64,000 nucleotides of DNA, from assembly GCA_963762825.1 (NCBI GenBank), contig CAVXLZ010000004.1, positions 62,001 through 126,000 of the forward strand, in the 5' to 3' direction. Below are positions 37,831 to 45,796 of the stretch, piece after piece (the stretch's first letter is position 1; every line of letters starts with the position of its first letter). The notes beneath the pieces are model-generated. The model saw only the letters and a list, made by a program, of their open reading frames with translations. It did no database searches and was not told the DNA's origin. Source of the DNA: Miltoncostaea sp963762825. Its GTDB lineage: Bacteria > Actinomycetota > Thermoleophilia > Miltoncostaeales > Miltoncostaeaceae. A program made the translations under genes and the position numbers.

Positions 37831-38628
37831 GTGACAACCGTAGACCTCAGGGAGGCCATCTTGAGACACCCACGTCGCGCCACCGCCGGCGTCGCCGCCG
37901 TCGCCGGAGCCGCCGCGCTCGCGTTCGGGCTCACCCCCGCACTCGCCGGCAACAGCGGCAAGAACTCACCCAAGGGCGACAACTCGCCCACCTACCGGGT
38001 CACGATCGACAACCTCACCAAGGGCCAGGCCTTCACGCCCGCCATCGTGACCACCCACTACGGCCGCCATCTGCTGTTCGACGTGGGCCGCCGTGCATCG
38101 AACGAGATCGTGCAGATCGCCGAGAACGGTGACCTCGGGCCAGTGTCCGCCTTCATCGCGTCCAGCCCACGGGTCATCGACTCGTACACGGGCTCCGCAC
38201 CTCAGGTCCCCGCCGCGAACCCCGGAGGCACGCCCTTCTCGAGCACGGTGACCTTCGAGATCGACGGCAAGCGCGGCCACGACCGGATCTCCTGGGCGGC
38301 GATGCTCATCTGCACCAACGACGGCTTCACGGGCGTCGACGGCCTGAGCCTGCCGCGGCGGGTCGGCCAGACCGTGGTGGCCGAGACCGCGGCCTACGAC
38401 GCCGGATCCGAGGCCAACACCGAGGACTTCGGCGACCTCGTGCCCCCCTGCCAGGGGCTGATCGGCGTCACGGGCGACGAGCCTGGGACGGGCGCGAGCG
38501 ACCCCGCTCTCGCGACCAACGGCGTCATCACCCACCACGCCGGCATCACCGGCCGGGAGGACCTGGTGACCGACGTGCACGGCTGGAGCGACCCGGTGGC
38601 GAAGGTCACCGTGACGCGGATCGACTGA
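37831..38628 (+). CDS. secreted spondin-domain protein
   Basis: A 265-residue exported protein. A signal peptide spans residues 1-39 (RRATAGVAAVAGAAALAFGLTPALA-G). The mature part is a spondin_N-like domain: YRVTIDNLTKGQAFTPAIVTTH, VQIAENGDLGPVSAFIAS, and VTFEIDGKRGHDRISWAAMLICTNDGFTG. Spondin_N domains are beta-sandwiches found in extracellular matrix proteins and in many bacterial secreted proteins of unknown function. It is monocistronic, 83 bases after the radical SAM gene, and ends before a strong terminator. The start is a GTG at 37831. Confidence 0.85.
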   Translation: MTTVDLREAILRHPRRATAGVAAVAGAAALAFGLTPALAGNSGKNSPKGDNSPTYRVTIDNLTKGQAFTPAIVTTHYGRHLLFDVGRRASNEIVQIAENGDLGPVSAFIASSPRVIDSYTGSAPQVPAANPGGTPFSSTVTFEIDGKRGHDRISWAAMLICTNDGFTGVDGLSLPRRVGQTVVAETAAYDAGSEANTEDFGDLVPPCQGLIGVTGDEPGTGASDPALATNGVITHHAGITGREDLVTDVHGWSDPVAKVTVTRID

Positions 38629-38642
38629 CCGACACGGTCCCC

Positions 38643-38670
38643 GCCCCCTCCGGCGCGCGCCGGAGGGGGC
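38643..38670. terminator. strong bidirectional terminator hairpin
   Basis: Perfect 12-bp stem GCCCCCTCCGGC/GCCGGAGGGGGC with a 4-base loop, between the stops of the convergent spondin gene and the flavoprotein gene. It probably ends transcription from both sides. Confidence 0.75.
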
Positions 38671-38683
38671 ACCCGCGCGTCGT

Positions 38684-40114
38684 TCAGCCGGGGTGCTCCG
38701 CCGCATCGATGAGGGCCCGGCCGATCGGAAAGAGCTGCGACGTCGCCTGCTGTATCCCCATCGCGGCGGTGGGGTAGGCGTGAATCGCCTGAGCGAGGCG
38801 ACCGGCGAAGACGCGCGCCTGCATCGCGACCACGATCTCGTGGAGCAGCTCCCCTGCGTGGGCGGCCACGATGTGCGCGCCCACGATCTCGCCTCCGCCG
38901 AGCCGGCCCACGACCCTCCTGCCCGCCACGATCAGCTTGACGAAGCCGATCGGCTCGCCCAGCATGCGGGCGCGATCGACCCGGCTCATGGGAAAGCGGA
39001 TCACCTCGACGTCCGCGCGCTCCTGGCGGGCCTGCGCTTCGGTCAGCCCGACGCGGGCGATCTCCGGGTCGAGGAAGGTCACCCACGGAACCACCCGGTA
39101 GTCGGCCCTCTGCCTCTTTCCGGCCGCGTTCTGTCCCGCGATCCGCCCCTCGTAGCCGGCGACGTGGGTGAAGAGGTATCCACCGGTGACGTCCCCGGCG
39201 GCGAAGACGTGGCGAGCAGAGGTGCGCATGCGCTCGTCGACCTCGATGCCGTGGGCGCCGTGGGCGACGCCGATCGCCTTGAGGCCGATTCCGCCGACCC
39301 GGGGGCGCCGGCCGGTGGCGACGAGCACCGCATCGGCCGTGACCGTCCCCTCGCCGGCGGGGCCGCGGTGGCGCACGACGACCCCCGCACCCTCGCGCCT
39401 GATCTCGGTGGCACGTGAGCCGAGGCGTACGTCGATGCCCTCGCCCGCGAGGATGTCGGCCACCAGGGCGCTGACCTCCGAGTCCTCCTTGGCGAGCAGC
39501 CGGTCCCCGCTTTGGAGCACAGTGACCTCGCTGCCGAGCCGGCCGAACGCCTGGCCGAGCTCCAGCCCGATCGGCCCGCCGCCCAGGACCACCAGCCGCG
39601 GCGGCAGCTCGGCCAGCGCGAAGACCGTCTCGTTGGTGAGGTGCGGCACCCCCTCCAGGCCGATGCCCTCAGGGATCGAGGGGTCGCTGCCGGTGGCGAT
39701 GACGGCGCGCCCGAAGCGATGGGCCGCACCGTCGACGGCAGCCTCGTGGGAGCCGGTGAAGCGCAACCGCCCGTGCCGCACGGCGATGCCGGCCTCCTCG
39801 AGCCCCGCGGCCTCGTCGTCGCGCTCGATCTCGGCGATGACCTCGTGCACGTGCGCCATCAGGGCGGGGAAGTCCATCCGCAGCCCGTCGGAGCGGATGC
39901 CCCAGCGCTCGCCTCGGCCGAGCGCCCGGTAGAGCTTGGCGACCTCGATGATCGCCTTGCTCGGCACGCACCCGACGTGGGTGCACTCGCCCCCGAGCAC
40001 CGGCGCGCGCTCCACCAGAACGGTCCGCGCGCCCTCGGAGGCGGCCGCGCGCGCCGCCGTCAGCCCCGCCGCGCCGCCTCCCACCACCAGGACGTCCCAG
40101 GTCTCGACCCTCAT
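38684..40114 (-). CDS. flavoprotein disulfide-reductase homologue
   Basis: A 476-residue class I disulfide oxidoreductase. It has the FAD site VVGGGAAGLTAARAAASEG, redox-active GGECTHVGCVPSK, the NAD(P) site VLGGGPIGLELGQAFGRLG and HVFAAGDVTGG. The C-terminal segment is IHAYPTAAMGIQ: the His of the HxxPTxSE catalytic pair is kept but the Glu is lost. It differs clearly from the flavoprotein at 34953-36371. ATG at 40114 with an AGGGTGG ribosome site is preferred to GTG at 40123. It is the third gene after ccdA and the DUF3179 gene on this strand. Confidence 0.88.
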   Translation of the reverse strand: MRVETWDVLVVGGGAAGLTAARAAASEGARTVLVERAPVLGGECTHVGCVPSKAIIEVAKLYRALGRGERWGIRSDGLRMDFPALMAHVHEVIAEIERDDEAAGLEEAGIAVRHGRLRFTGSHEAAVDGAAHRFGRAVIATGSDPSIPEGIGLEGVPHLTNETVFALAELPPRLVVLGGGPIGLELGQAFGRLGSEVTVLQSGDRLLAKEDSEVSALVADILAGEGIDVRLGSRATEIRREGAGVVVRHRGPAGEGTVTADAVLVATGRRPRVGGIGLKAIGVAHGAHGIEVDERMRTSARHVFAAGDVTGGYLFTHVAGYEGRIAGQNAAGKRQRADYRVVPWVTFLDPEIARVGLTEAQARQERADVEVIRFPMSRVDRARMLGEPIGFVKLIVAGRRVVGRLGGGEIVGAHIVAAHAGELLHEIVVAMQARVFAGRLAQAIHAYPTAAMGIQQATSQLFPIGRALIDAAEHPG

Positions 40115-40133
40115 CACCGCCACCCTACGGCTG

Positions 40134-41300
40134 TCAGCCCCTCACGATCCGCGCCGATGGACGGAAGGCGGCGACGGCGAACCAGAAGGGCGTGTCGTGG
40201 CCCACGGCGCGGAGCCTCCTGCCGGCGAGCGGACCGCCGGTGGCCACGCCGTCGCGCCCCCACACACTGCCGGTCTGGTCGTCGCGCACGCCATCCGCGC
40301 CGGGAGAGAACGTGAGGGTGCGACCGGAGATGCGGCGGTCGTAGACGACGGCGCTGCCCACGTCGCGCCCCTCGGCGATCGACCCGGAGTCGAGCGCCGA
40401 GGCCACCCCGGCCGCCCACCAGGCGGTGACCGGCATCGCGCCGACCGAGGTGTCGATCACCCGCTCCTTCGACAGCGCCCCGAAGGGCAGCGCGACCAGA
40501 GCCGTACCGGCCTCGATGCTCACGACCCGCTCCTTGGGGGGCAGCCGGCCGTCGGGGTCGCGACCGCGAAGGAGGAAGGGCGGTGAGTCGATGTCGTCAT
40601 AGCCGGCATAGGGGTTGCGCCCATAGGGGCGGTCGTGTCCGGTCTCGTCGGTCAGCACCTCACCGTCGGGGTGGCGCTCGCGGAACTCGCCGAGCGAGAT
40701 GAGCTGCGACGGGATGCGCCCGAGCCGGGCGCCGGTGAGCTCGCCCACGACGGCCTCACCGGTGAACTGCTGCCACCACGACTCCGTCTGGCGGTCCCAC
40801 ATCACGAGGTCGCTGAGGCGCAGATTGCCGGTGGTCCCGAAGCGCAGCTCCCGGTCTCCGAGCACCCGGTCGAAGACGATCGAGGTGTTGCAGAGCGGGC
40901 AGAAGGTGACGGCGATCGGCTTCCCCGCGAGCGTGTCGTTGACGATCTCGTGCCAGATGAGGACGCGGATCGGATAGGCCCGTGCGCTGCCGTCGATCTC
41001 GACGGTGATCACCGGCTCGCGGTTGACCCCGCCCGCCGCCGCGGCGGGCGCGAAGCGGGGAGCGTCGATCGGCGGGATGCCGTCGCGCGGAGGGCCCCCC
41101 GAGGAGAACTCCTCGAGCGGCACTCCGTAACGCGAGAAGTCGGTCTTCCACCCGTCGGTGGACACCGAGAGCCCCGCGAGGTCGGCATCCACCGCCCCCG
41201 GACCGGTCGATCCCCCGCCCCCACGCGTGAGGGCGAACACCACGCTCATGGTCACCGCGGCCACCACGAGGGCCGCGACGCCCGCCCGGGTCCGGCTCAC
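40134..41300 (-). CDS. DUF3179 protein with CxxC motif
   Basis: A 388-residue protein with an N-terminal signal anchor (AGVAALVVAAVTMSVVFAL). The DUF3179 core follows: IPPIDAPRF, ITVEIDGSARAYPIRVLIWHEIVNDTLAGKPIAVTFCPLCNTSIVFDR with CPLC near residues 132-135, FGTTGNLRLSDLVMWDRQTESWWQQFTGEA, and later CxxC-free beta-rich sequence. The family is exported and of unknown function. The CPLC pair could bind a metal or be a redox thiol. GTG overlaps the ccdA stop by 4 bases, linking it to the CcdA electron carrier. Confidence 0.85.
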   Translation of the reverse strand: MSRTRAGVAALVVAAVTMSVVFALTRGGGGSTGPGAVDADLAGLSVSTDGWKTDFSRYGVPLEEFSSGGPPRDGIPPIDAPRFAPAAAAGGVNREPVITVEIDGSARAYPIRVLIWHEIVNDTLAGKPIAVTFCPLCNTSIVFDRVLGDRELRFGTTGNLRLSDLVMWDRQTESWWQQFTGEAVVGELTGARLGRIPSQLISLGEFRERHPDGEVLTDETGHDRPYGRNPYAGYDDIDSPPFLLRGRDPDGRLPPKERVVSIEAGTALVALPFGALSKERVIDTSVGAMPVTAWWAAGVASALDSGSIAEGRDVGSAVVYDRRISGRTLTFSPGADGVRDDQTGSVWGRDGVATGGPLAGRRLRAVGHDTPFWFAVAAFRPSARIVRG

Positions 41301-42013
41301 AGGGGGGTGCCGAACGAGCCGAGCCGGGCGGTCAGCTCGGCCATCCGGCCGGTCGCCAGCAGCACCCCGAAGACCACGAGGACGACGGCTCCCCCAGCGC
41401 TGATCATCGGGAGCCGCGGGCGCAGCACGGCCATGGCGGTAGTGGCCTGATGCACGAAGAGGCCCGCGAGCAGGAAGGGCAGCCCGAGGCCGAACGAGTA
41501 GACCAGGAGCAGGGAGGCCCCGAGAACCGGATCGCCCCCGTTGGCTGCGATCGTCAACGCGGCCGCGAGGGTGGGCCCGATGCAGGGCGTCCAGCCCGTT
41601 GCGAAGGCCACCCCCGCAAGGACCGAACCGACGAGCGTGACCGGCCGGCGCGCCACGTGAACGCGCCGCTCGCGCAGGAGGAACCCGGGGACGCCGCGTC
41701 CGAGCAGCACGAGTCCCATCGCGATCACCAGGATCCCCCCGGCGATCTCGAGCGAACGGCGCTGCTCCAGCAGCGCGCTCCCGGCCAGGCCGACGCTCGC
41801 TCCGAGAGCCGCGAACATGATGCTGAATCCGAGCACGAAGGCGAGGGTGGGCGTGGCCACGTCGCGACGGCGCGGCGCCTCCTCTCCAAGGCCGACCCCC
41901 GACACGAAGCCGATGTAGGCCGGCACGAGCGGCAGGACGCACGGAGAGGCGAAGCTCACGACGCCCGCGGCGAAGACGACGGCGAACGAGATCGGGTCAC
42001 CGCCGAGGACCAT
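41297..42013 (-). CDS. ccdA: CcdA-family thiol-disulfide electron carrier
   Basis: A 238-residue membrane protein with six helices. The two conserved cysteines are in ASPCVLPLVPAYIGFVSG (helix 1) and ATGWTPCIGPTLAAAL (helix 4), which relay electrons from cytoplasmic thioredoxin to extracytoplasmic thiol proteins, for example in cytochrome c maturation. No c-type cytochrome genes are next to it; its coupled partner is the DUF3179 gene. The ATG at 42011-42013 directly abuts a palindromic MITE-like element, whose end supplies an AGGA six bases upstream that can act as ribosome site. Confidence 0.88.
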   Translation of the reverse strand: MVLGGDPISFAVVFAAGVVSFASPCVLPLVPAYIGFVSGVGLGEEAPRRRDVATPTLAFVLGFSIMFAALGASVGLAGSALLEQRRSLEIAGGILVIAMGLVLLGRGVPGFLLRERRVHVARRPVTLVGSVLAGVAFATGWTPCIGPTLAAALTIAANGGDPVLGASLLLVYSFGLGLPFLLAGLFVHQATTAMAVLRPRLPMISAGGAVVLVVFGVLLATGRMAELTARLGSFGTPL

Positions 42014-42109
42014 CTAGTGTCCTGCGTCAGAAGTTCGTGTGCGGTTCCCGAGCGAGACTCCCGCGAGGCAGCCGGGAACCGCCAAGAGCTCTCTGGCGCA
42101 GGACACTAG
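42014..42109. mobile_element. 96-bp palindromic MITE-like element
   Basis: The ends are perfect 13-bp inverted repeats (CTAGTGTCCTGCG at 42014-42026 and its complement at 42097-42109). A second 10-bp inverted repeat (GCGGTTCCCG / CGGGAACCGC) lies at 42041-42050 and 42073-42082, so the whole element can fold into one long hairpin. TA at 42015-42016 and 42107-42108 would be the target duplication used by IS630/Tc1-mariner transposases, with terminal repeat GTGTCCTGCG. There is no room for a transposase gene, so it would be a non-autonomous copy. It lies between ccdA and the sigma-factor gene. Confidence 0.7.
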
Positions 42110-42285
42110 GTTCCCGCTCCAGACGCCGGCGAGCTTCTGAATCGGGACACTCGTGCCCTGTGGGGGTGGTGCATGGTCATGACGGGCATTCCCGGGTAGG
42201 GGACTCTCCTGGAACTACACCGGCCATGGGCGCTTCGGATGCCGGATCTGATCCGAGGGCGGCCTTCGGGGTGTACAAGGAGTGG

Positions 42286-42855
42286 ATGGAGGAACCACAC
42301 CAGCTGCCCGTCGGTCGCGGCCGACGGCGGCTCGCGGCCGACGTCGAAGATGCCGAGCTCTTCCGCCTCATCGCGGGCGGTAGCGAAGTGGCCTTCGAGG
42401 CGCTCTGGCGCAGATACGGCGCCGCGGTGCTCGCGCTGTGCCGCTCGATCCTGCGCGACCCGGAGGCTGCCGAGGACGCCACCCAGGAGGCTTTCGCGCG
42501 CGCATGGCGCGCGGCGGCGACCGTCGATCCGCGCCGTGGCGAGCCGGTTGCCTGGCTGATGACGGTGGCCCGCAACTCGGCCCTCAACGTGGCCCGGGTG
42601 ACCCGCCCCGAGCCCGTCGCCCACGTCGACGAGGCCGCCGATCCCGGCGCCGAGGTCGAGATGGTTGACCGCCTCTGGCTGCAGGGGGCCCTCACGCGCC
42701 TGCCGGAGCGCGAGCAGGAGGTGATCGGGCTCGCCTACTTCGCCGACCTCAGCCACAGCCAGGTGGCGGGGCGCATCGGCGAGCCGCTCGGCACCGTGAA
42801 GTCGCGCATCCGACGCGCGCTGGGCCGGCTCGCCGAGATCGCGGAGGAGCGATGA
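42286..42855 (+). CDS. ECF-type RNA polymerase sigma factor
   Basis: A 189-residue ECF sigma factor. Region 2 (about residues 25-95) shows FEALWRRYGAAVLALCRSILRDPEAAEDATQEAFARAWRAA. Region 4 (about 130-185) shows LPEREQEVIGLAYFADLSHSQVAGRIGEPLGTVKSRIRRALGRL, a clear helix-turn-helix for the -35 element. The ATG at 42286 has AAGGAG before it; an in-frame GTG at 42271 is less likely. Its stop overlaps the anti-sigma gene by 4 bases. It is closest to SigK/SigL-like ECF factors paired with RskA-type anti-sigma factors. Confidence 0.9.
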   Translation: MEEPHQLPVGRGRRRLAADVEDAELFRLIAGGSEVAFEALWRRYGAAVLALCRSILRDPEAAEDATQEAFARAWRAAATVDPRRGEPVAWLMTVARNSALNVARVTRPEPVAHVDEAADPGAEVEMVDRLWLQGALTRLPEREQEVIGLAYFADLSHSQVAGRIGEPLGTVKSRIRRALGRLAEIAEER

Positions 42856-43517
42856 GGCACGACGAGGCCCTCGCGCGGCTGCCGGAGCTGGTCGGCCTGC
42901 GCGAGGCCGCAGCCGACGACGCGGAACTGAGCGGGCACGTGGCCGGATGCGCTCGGTGCCGCACGCGCCTCGAGCACCTGCGCGCCATCGACGAGCGCCT
43001 CGGTGAGCTCGGAGTTCCGTCCGCCCCCTCGCGGCGCCTCGAGAACCGGATCCGCGCGATCCCCGGCGGCGCCGGAGCGCCCGAGCGGCTCGCGCGCCCC
43101 CGCCGATGGCTTGCCGTGGCCGCCGCGTGCATGCTCCTTGTGGTCGTCGTGGCGGCGGGGGCCCTTCTCGTCCGCGACGGCGGCGGCGTCGCGGAGTTCC
43201 AGGCCACGCGTGTGGTCGAGCTCGTGAGCACAGAGACCGGGGACATGAACGCGCGCGTCGAGATCGGGGCGGCCGACGGTGGGCGGACCCCGGTGAGGAT
43301 CGTCGCGAGCGGCCTGCCCCACGGTGGCGACCGCTACTACGGCCTCTGGCTGACCGGCGCCGGTGGCGCCGTCTCGGGAGGGTCCTTCCGGCCCGACGGC
43401 GAGGGCGAGTGCGTGGTGGAGCTGCAGGTGCCGAGCGGGGACTGGTCGGCGGTCGACCTGACCGAGCGCAACCGCCCACCATCGCCGAGCACCACCATGG
43501 CCGCTGCGCCGCTCTGA
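42852..43517 (+). CDS. RskA-type anti-sigma factor
   Basis: A 221-residue membrane-spanning anti-sigma factor. The N-terminal cytoplasmic domain has the zinc-binding H29-x3-C33-x2-C36 (HVAGCARC), typical of ZAS anti-sigma factors. A single transmembrane helix lies at about 86-107 (WLAVAAACMLLVVVVAAGALL). The outer domain contains IVASGLPHGGDRYYGLWLTGAGG, as in RskA. It should hold the ECF sigma factor inactive until a signal triggers proteolysis. It is translationally coupled to the sigma gene (ATGA). Confidence 0.88.
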   Translation: MRHDEALARLPELVGLREAAADDAELSGHVAGCARCRTRLEHLRAIDERLGELGVPSAPSRRLENRIRAIPGGAGAPERLARPRRWLAVAAACMLLVVVVAAGALLVRDGGGVAEFQATRVVELVSTETGDMNARVEIGAADGGRTPVRIVASGLPHGGDRYYGLWLTGAGGAVSGGSFRPDGEGECVVELQVPSGDWSAVDLTERNRPPSPSTTMAAAPL

Positions 43518-43553
43518 CCTCGAGAGCGATCGATCGGACCGCAGGCCCGGGTG

Positions 43554-43577
43554 GAACTCACCCGATCGGGTGAGTTC
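43554..43577. promoter_or_regulatory. 24-bp perfect palindrome upstream of the dehydrogenase gene
   Basis: A perfect palindrome with 12-base arms (GAACTCACCCGA and its complement), centred at 43565.5, about 177 bases upstream of the zinc dehydrogenase start. Its core CTCACCCG-N2-CGGGTGAG recurs at 50438-50455 beside the histidine kinase promoter. It is a probable operator shared by the two loci. Confidence 0.65.
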
Positions 43578-43742
43578 GCTCGTGACCGGACCGCGTGCCG
43601 ACGGGCGGCGATCCCCCTTCACGTAGGGGATCCGAACGGATCGCTCACGCAGGCGCCCCACCGGGCCGGGCCAGGTGGGCATTGCCCGGCGCACCCCCGG
43701 AGACGGAGGGTCGAGGTGGACCCCCCTATCGAAGGAGGAGCG

Positions 43743-44816
43743 ATGCCCGAGACCATGAGGGCGGCTGTCTTCAAGGATGTGCGCGACATCCACATCGAGG
43801 AGGTCGCGATGCCCCGCTGCGGGCCGACCGATGCGATCGTGAAGATCACCACCACGACCATCTGCGGCACCGACTCGCACATCTGGCGCGGCGAGTACCC
43901 GGTGGCGCCCGGACGGGTGGTGGGCCATGAGCCGGCCGGGGTGATCCACGAGCTCGGCGAGGCGGTCACGGGCTATGAGGTGGGCGACCGGGTGGTGGTG
44001 GGCGCGATCACCCCGTGCGGGGCCTGCTACTTCTGCCAGGCCGGCGACACCTCCCAGTGCGCGGGGTATGAGGATCAGTGGGGGATCATCGGCGGCTGGC
44101 GCCTGGGCAACTCGATCGACGGGGTCCAGGCCGACTACTTCCGGGTGCCCTACGCCCAGGTCAACCTGGCGCGCATCCCCGAGGGCCTCTCGGATGAGGA
44201 GGTCCTGTTCGTCACCGACATCGCCACCACCGGCATCTCGGCGGTCGAGACCGCCAACGTCGGCCTGGGCGACTCGGTGGTGGTCTTCGCCCAGGGCCCG
44301 ATCGGCCTGTGCGCCACCGCCGGGGCGCGCCTTCGCGGGGCGGGCCTGGTGATCGGGGTCGACTCCAACCCCAAGCGCCTCGAGATGGCCAAGACGATGG
44401 GTGCCGATGTGGTGATCGACTACACCCAGGAGGACCCGATCGCCAAGATCAAGGCCCTCACCGAGGGGCGCGGCGCCGATGTGGCGATCGAGGCGCTCGG
44501 CATCCAGGAGACCTTCGAGAACTGCCTGAAGGCCGTGCGCCCGGCCGGCATGGTCTCATCGCTCGGGGTCTACGGCGACAAGGTCTCGATACCGCTCGAG
44601 CCCTTCATCTACGGCATCGGCGACATCGACATCCGCACCACCCTCTGCCCGGGCGGCAAGAAGCGCCTGTCCTCACTGATGAACCTGGTCAAGATGGGCC
44701 GCCTCGACCTCGGTCAGCTGGTCACCCACCGCTTCAAGCTCGACGAGATCGAGGACGCCTACCCGCTCTTCTCCAACCAGGAGGACGGCGTGGTCAAGGT
44801 GGCGATCACCCCGTAG
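43743..44816 (+). CDS. zinc-dependent alcohol dehydrogenase, isopropanol-dehydrogenase-like
   Basis: A 357-residue medium-chain dehydrogenase. Catalytic zinc is held by C near residue 38 (TICGTDSH), GHE at about 61, and D. The structural zinc cysteines are C92, C95, C98 and C106 (CGACYFCQAGDTSQC). The cofactor site is AQGPIGLCATAGARLRGAG. The LCPGGKKRLSSLM segment and overall pattern resemble secondary-alcohol (isopropanol-type) dehydrogenases such as those of Thermoanaerobacter. It oxidises or reduces small alcohols or ketones with NAD(P). A strong GAAGGAGGAG site precedes the ATG. A palindromic operator lies upstream and a perfect terminator follows. Confidence 0.9.
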   Translation: MPETMRAAVFKDVRDIHIEEVAMPRCGPTDAIVKITTTTICGTDSHIWRGEYPVAPGRVVGHEPAGVIHELGEAVTGYEVGDRVVVGAITPCGACYFCQAGDTSQCAGYEDQWGIIGGWRLGNSIDGVQADYFRVPYAQVNLARIPEGLSDEEVLFVTDIATTGISAVETANVGLGDSVVVFAQGPIGLCATAGARLRGAGLVIGVDSNPKRLEMAKTMGADVVIDYTQEDPIAKIKALTEGRGADVAIEALGIQETFENCLKAVRPAGMVSSLGVYGDKVSIPLEPFIYGIGDIDIRTTLCPGGKKRLSSLMNLVKMGRLDLGQLVTHRFKLDEIEDAYPLFSNQEDGVVKVAITP

Positions 44817-44827
44817 AGCGAGCGCCC

Positions 44828-44864
44828 GCTCCGAGCACGACCGCGTGGCGGTCGTGCTCGGAGC
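44828..44864. terminator. perfect 17-bp terminator hairpin
   Basis: Arms 44828-44844 and 44848-44864 pair perfectly over 17 bp around a GTG loop. The hairpin lies between the convergent dehydrogenase and TlpA-like genes and should terminate both transcripts. Confidence 0.85.
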
Positions 44865-44869
44865 GAGGA

Positions 44870-45541
44870 TCAGAGCGCGGTGATCTGATCCACCGCCGCC
44901 TCGAATCCGGCGGCGTCCGTGGCGCCGAGGATGCGCCCGATCTCGCGGTGGTCGCTGTCGAGGAAGATCGTGGTGGGGGTTCCCTGGAGGCCGAGGCCCG
45001 CCGCGATCGACCCCGAGGGGTCGGCGATGCTGGGAAAGCGCCAGCCGTACTTGTCGTAGAAGCCCTTCGCCCCGCCCACGTCGTCGGCGTAGTTGAGGCC
45101 GACGAAGTGCACGTCGCCACGGGCGGCGGCGACCTTCGACACGTGTGGACCCTCCTCGTTGCACCCATGGCACCACGATGCCCAGATCGCCAGCACGACC
45201 GGCTTGCCGGTGAACTGATCGAGGCTCACGGCCTTCCCCGTGATGGGATCGGTGCCGGAGATCCGGATCGGGGCGCCGCTGCCCTTCAGCTTGGGGGTGG
45301 GCTTGGGGGCGGCCTTCGGGGCGGCCTTCGGCGGTGCCTCGGCGGTAGCCGTCCCCGACTCGGAGGCCTGTGCCAGCGGGGCCGGGTCGTTGACGTCCGG
45401 CAGACTCACCCGGGCGGGCTCACCGCGACCGGCGGCGAGCACGCCGACCACGATCACCCCGGCGATCGCGAGCGATCCGCCCACCAGCAACATGGTGCGC
45501 ATCCGATTTCGACGAGACGGGTCGGCGCCGGGGTCCTTCAT
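44870..45541 (-). CDS. TlpA-like thioredoxin, membrane anchored
   Basis: A 223-residue extracytoplasmic thioredoxin. An N-terminal anchor (LLVGGSLAIAGVIVVGVLAAG) is followed by a Pro/Ala/Lys-rich linker (PPKAAPKAAPKPTPK) and a TlpA/ResA domain with the redox site WCHGC at about residues 122-126 (ASWCHGCNEE). The cis-proline loop LQGTPTTIFLD comes at about 185. It would reduce or isomerise disulfides outside the membrane. It needs a CcdA-type electron donor; one is encoded 3.3 kb upstream at 41297-42013. The start is ATG at 45541. Confidence 0.88.
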   Translation of the reverse strand: MKDPGADPSRRNRMRTMLLVGGSLAIAGVIVVGVLAAGRGEPARVSLPDVNDPAPLAQASESGTATAEAPPKAAPKAAPKPTPKLKGSGAPIRISGTDPITGKAVSLDQFTGKPVVLAIWASWCHGCNEEGPHVSKVAAARGDVHFVGLNYADDVGGAKGFYDKYGWRFPSIADPSGSIAAGLGLQGTPTTIFLDSDHREIGRILGATDAAGFEAAVDQITAL

Positions 45542-45796
45542 GGGTGACCTCGCAGGATGGGGAGCGGCCGGAGTCCGGGCATGGGCTGACCGGGGTGATC
45601 GCACACACTCCCTCTACACCGGGGCGAGCGCCTTTGGATTCATCCCCCCAGGCAGGCGCTCATGGGGGCAGCACCTTGGCGAGGGTCGGCGGAGCGCGCG
45701 AGGGGTTCGCGCACGAACCAACATCGGAGCCGGGCGGGGCGACCCGGCTCCGGGATAGGGTGATCGCCTGCTCGCCGAGCATGGGAGGAACAAGCG

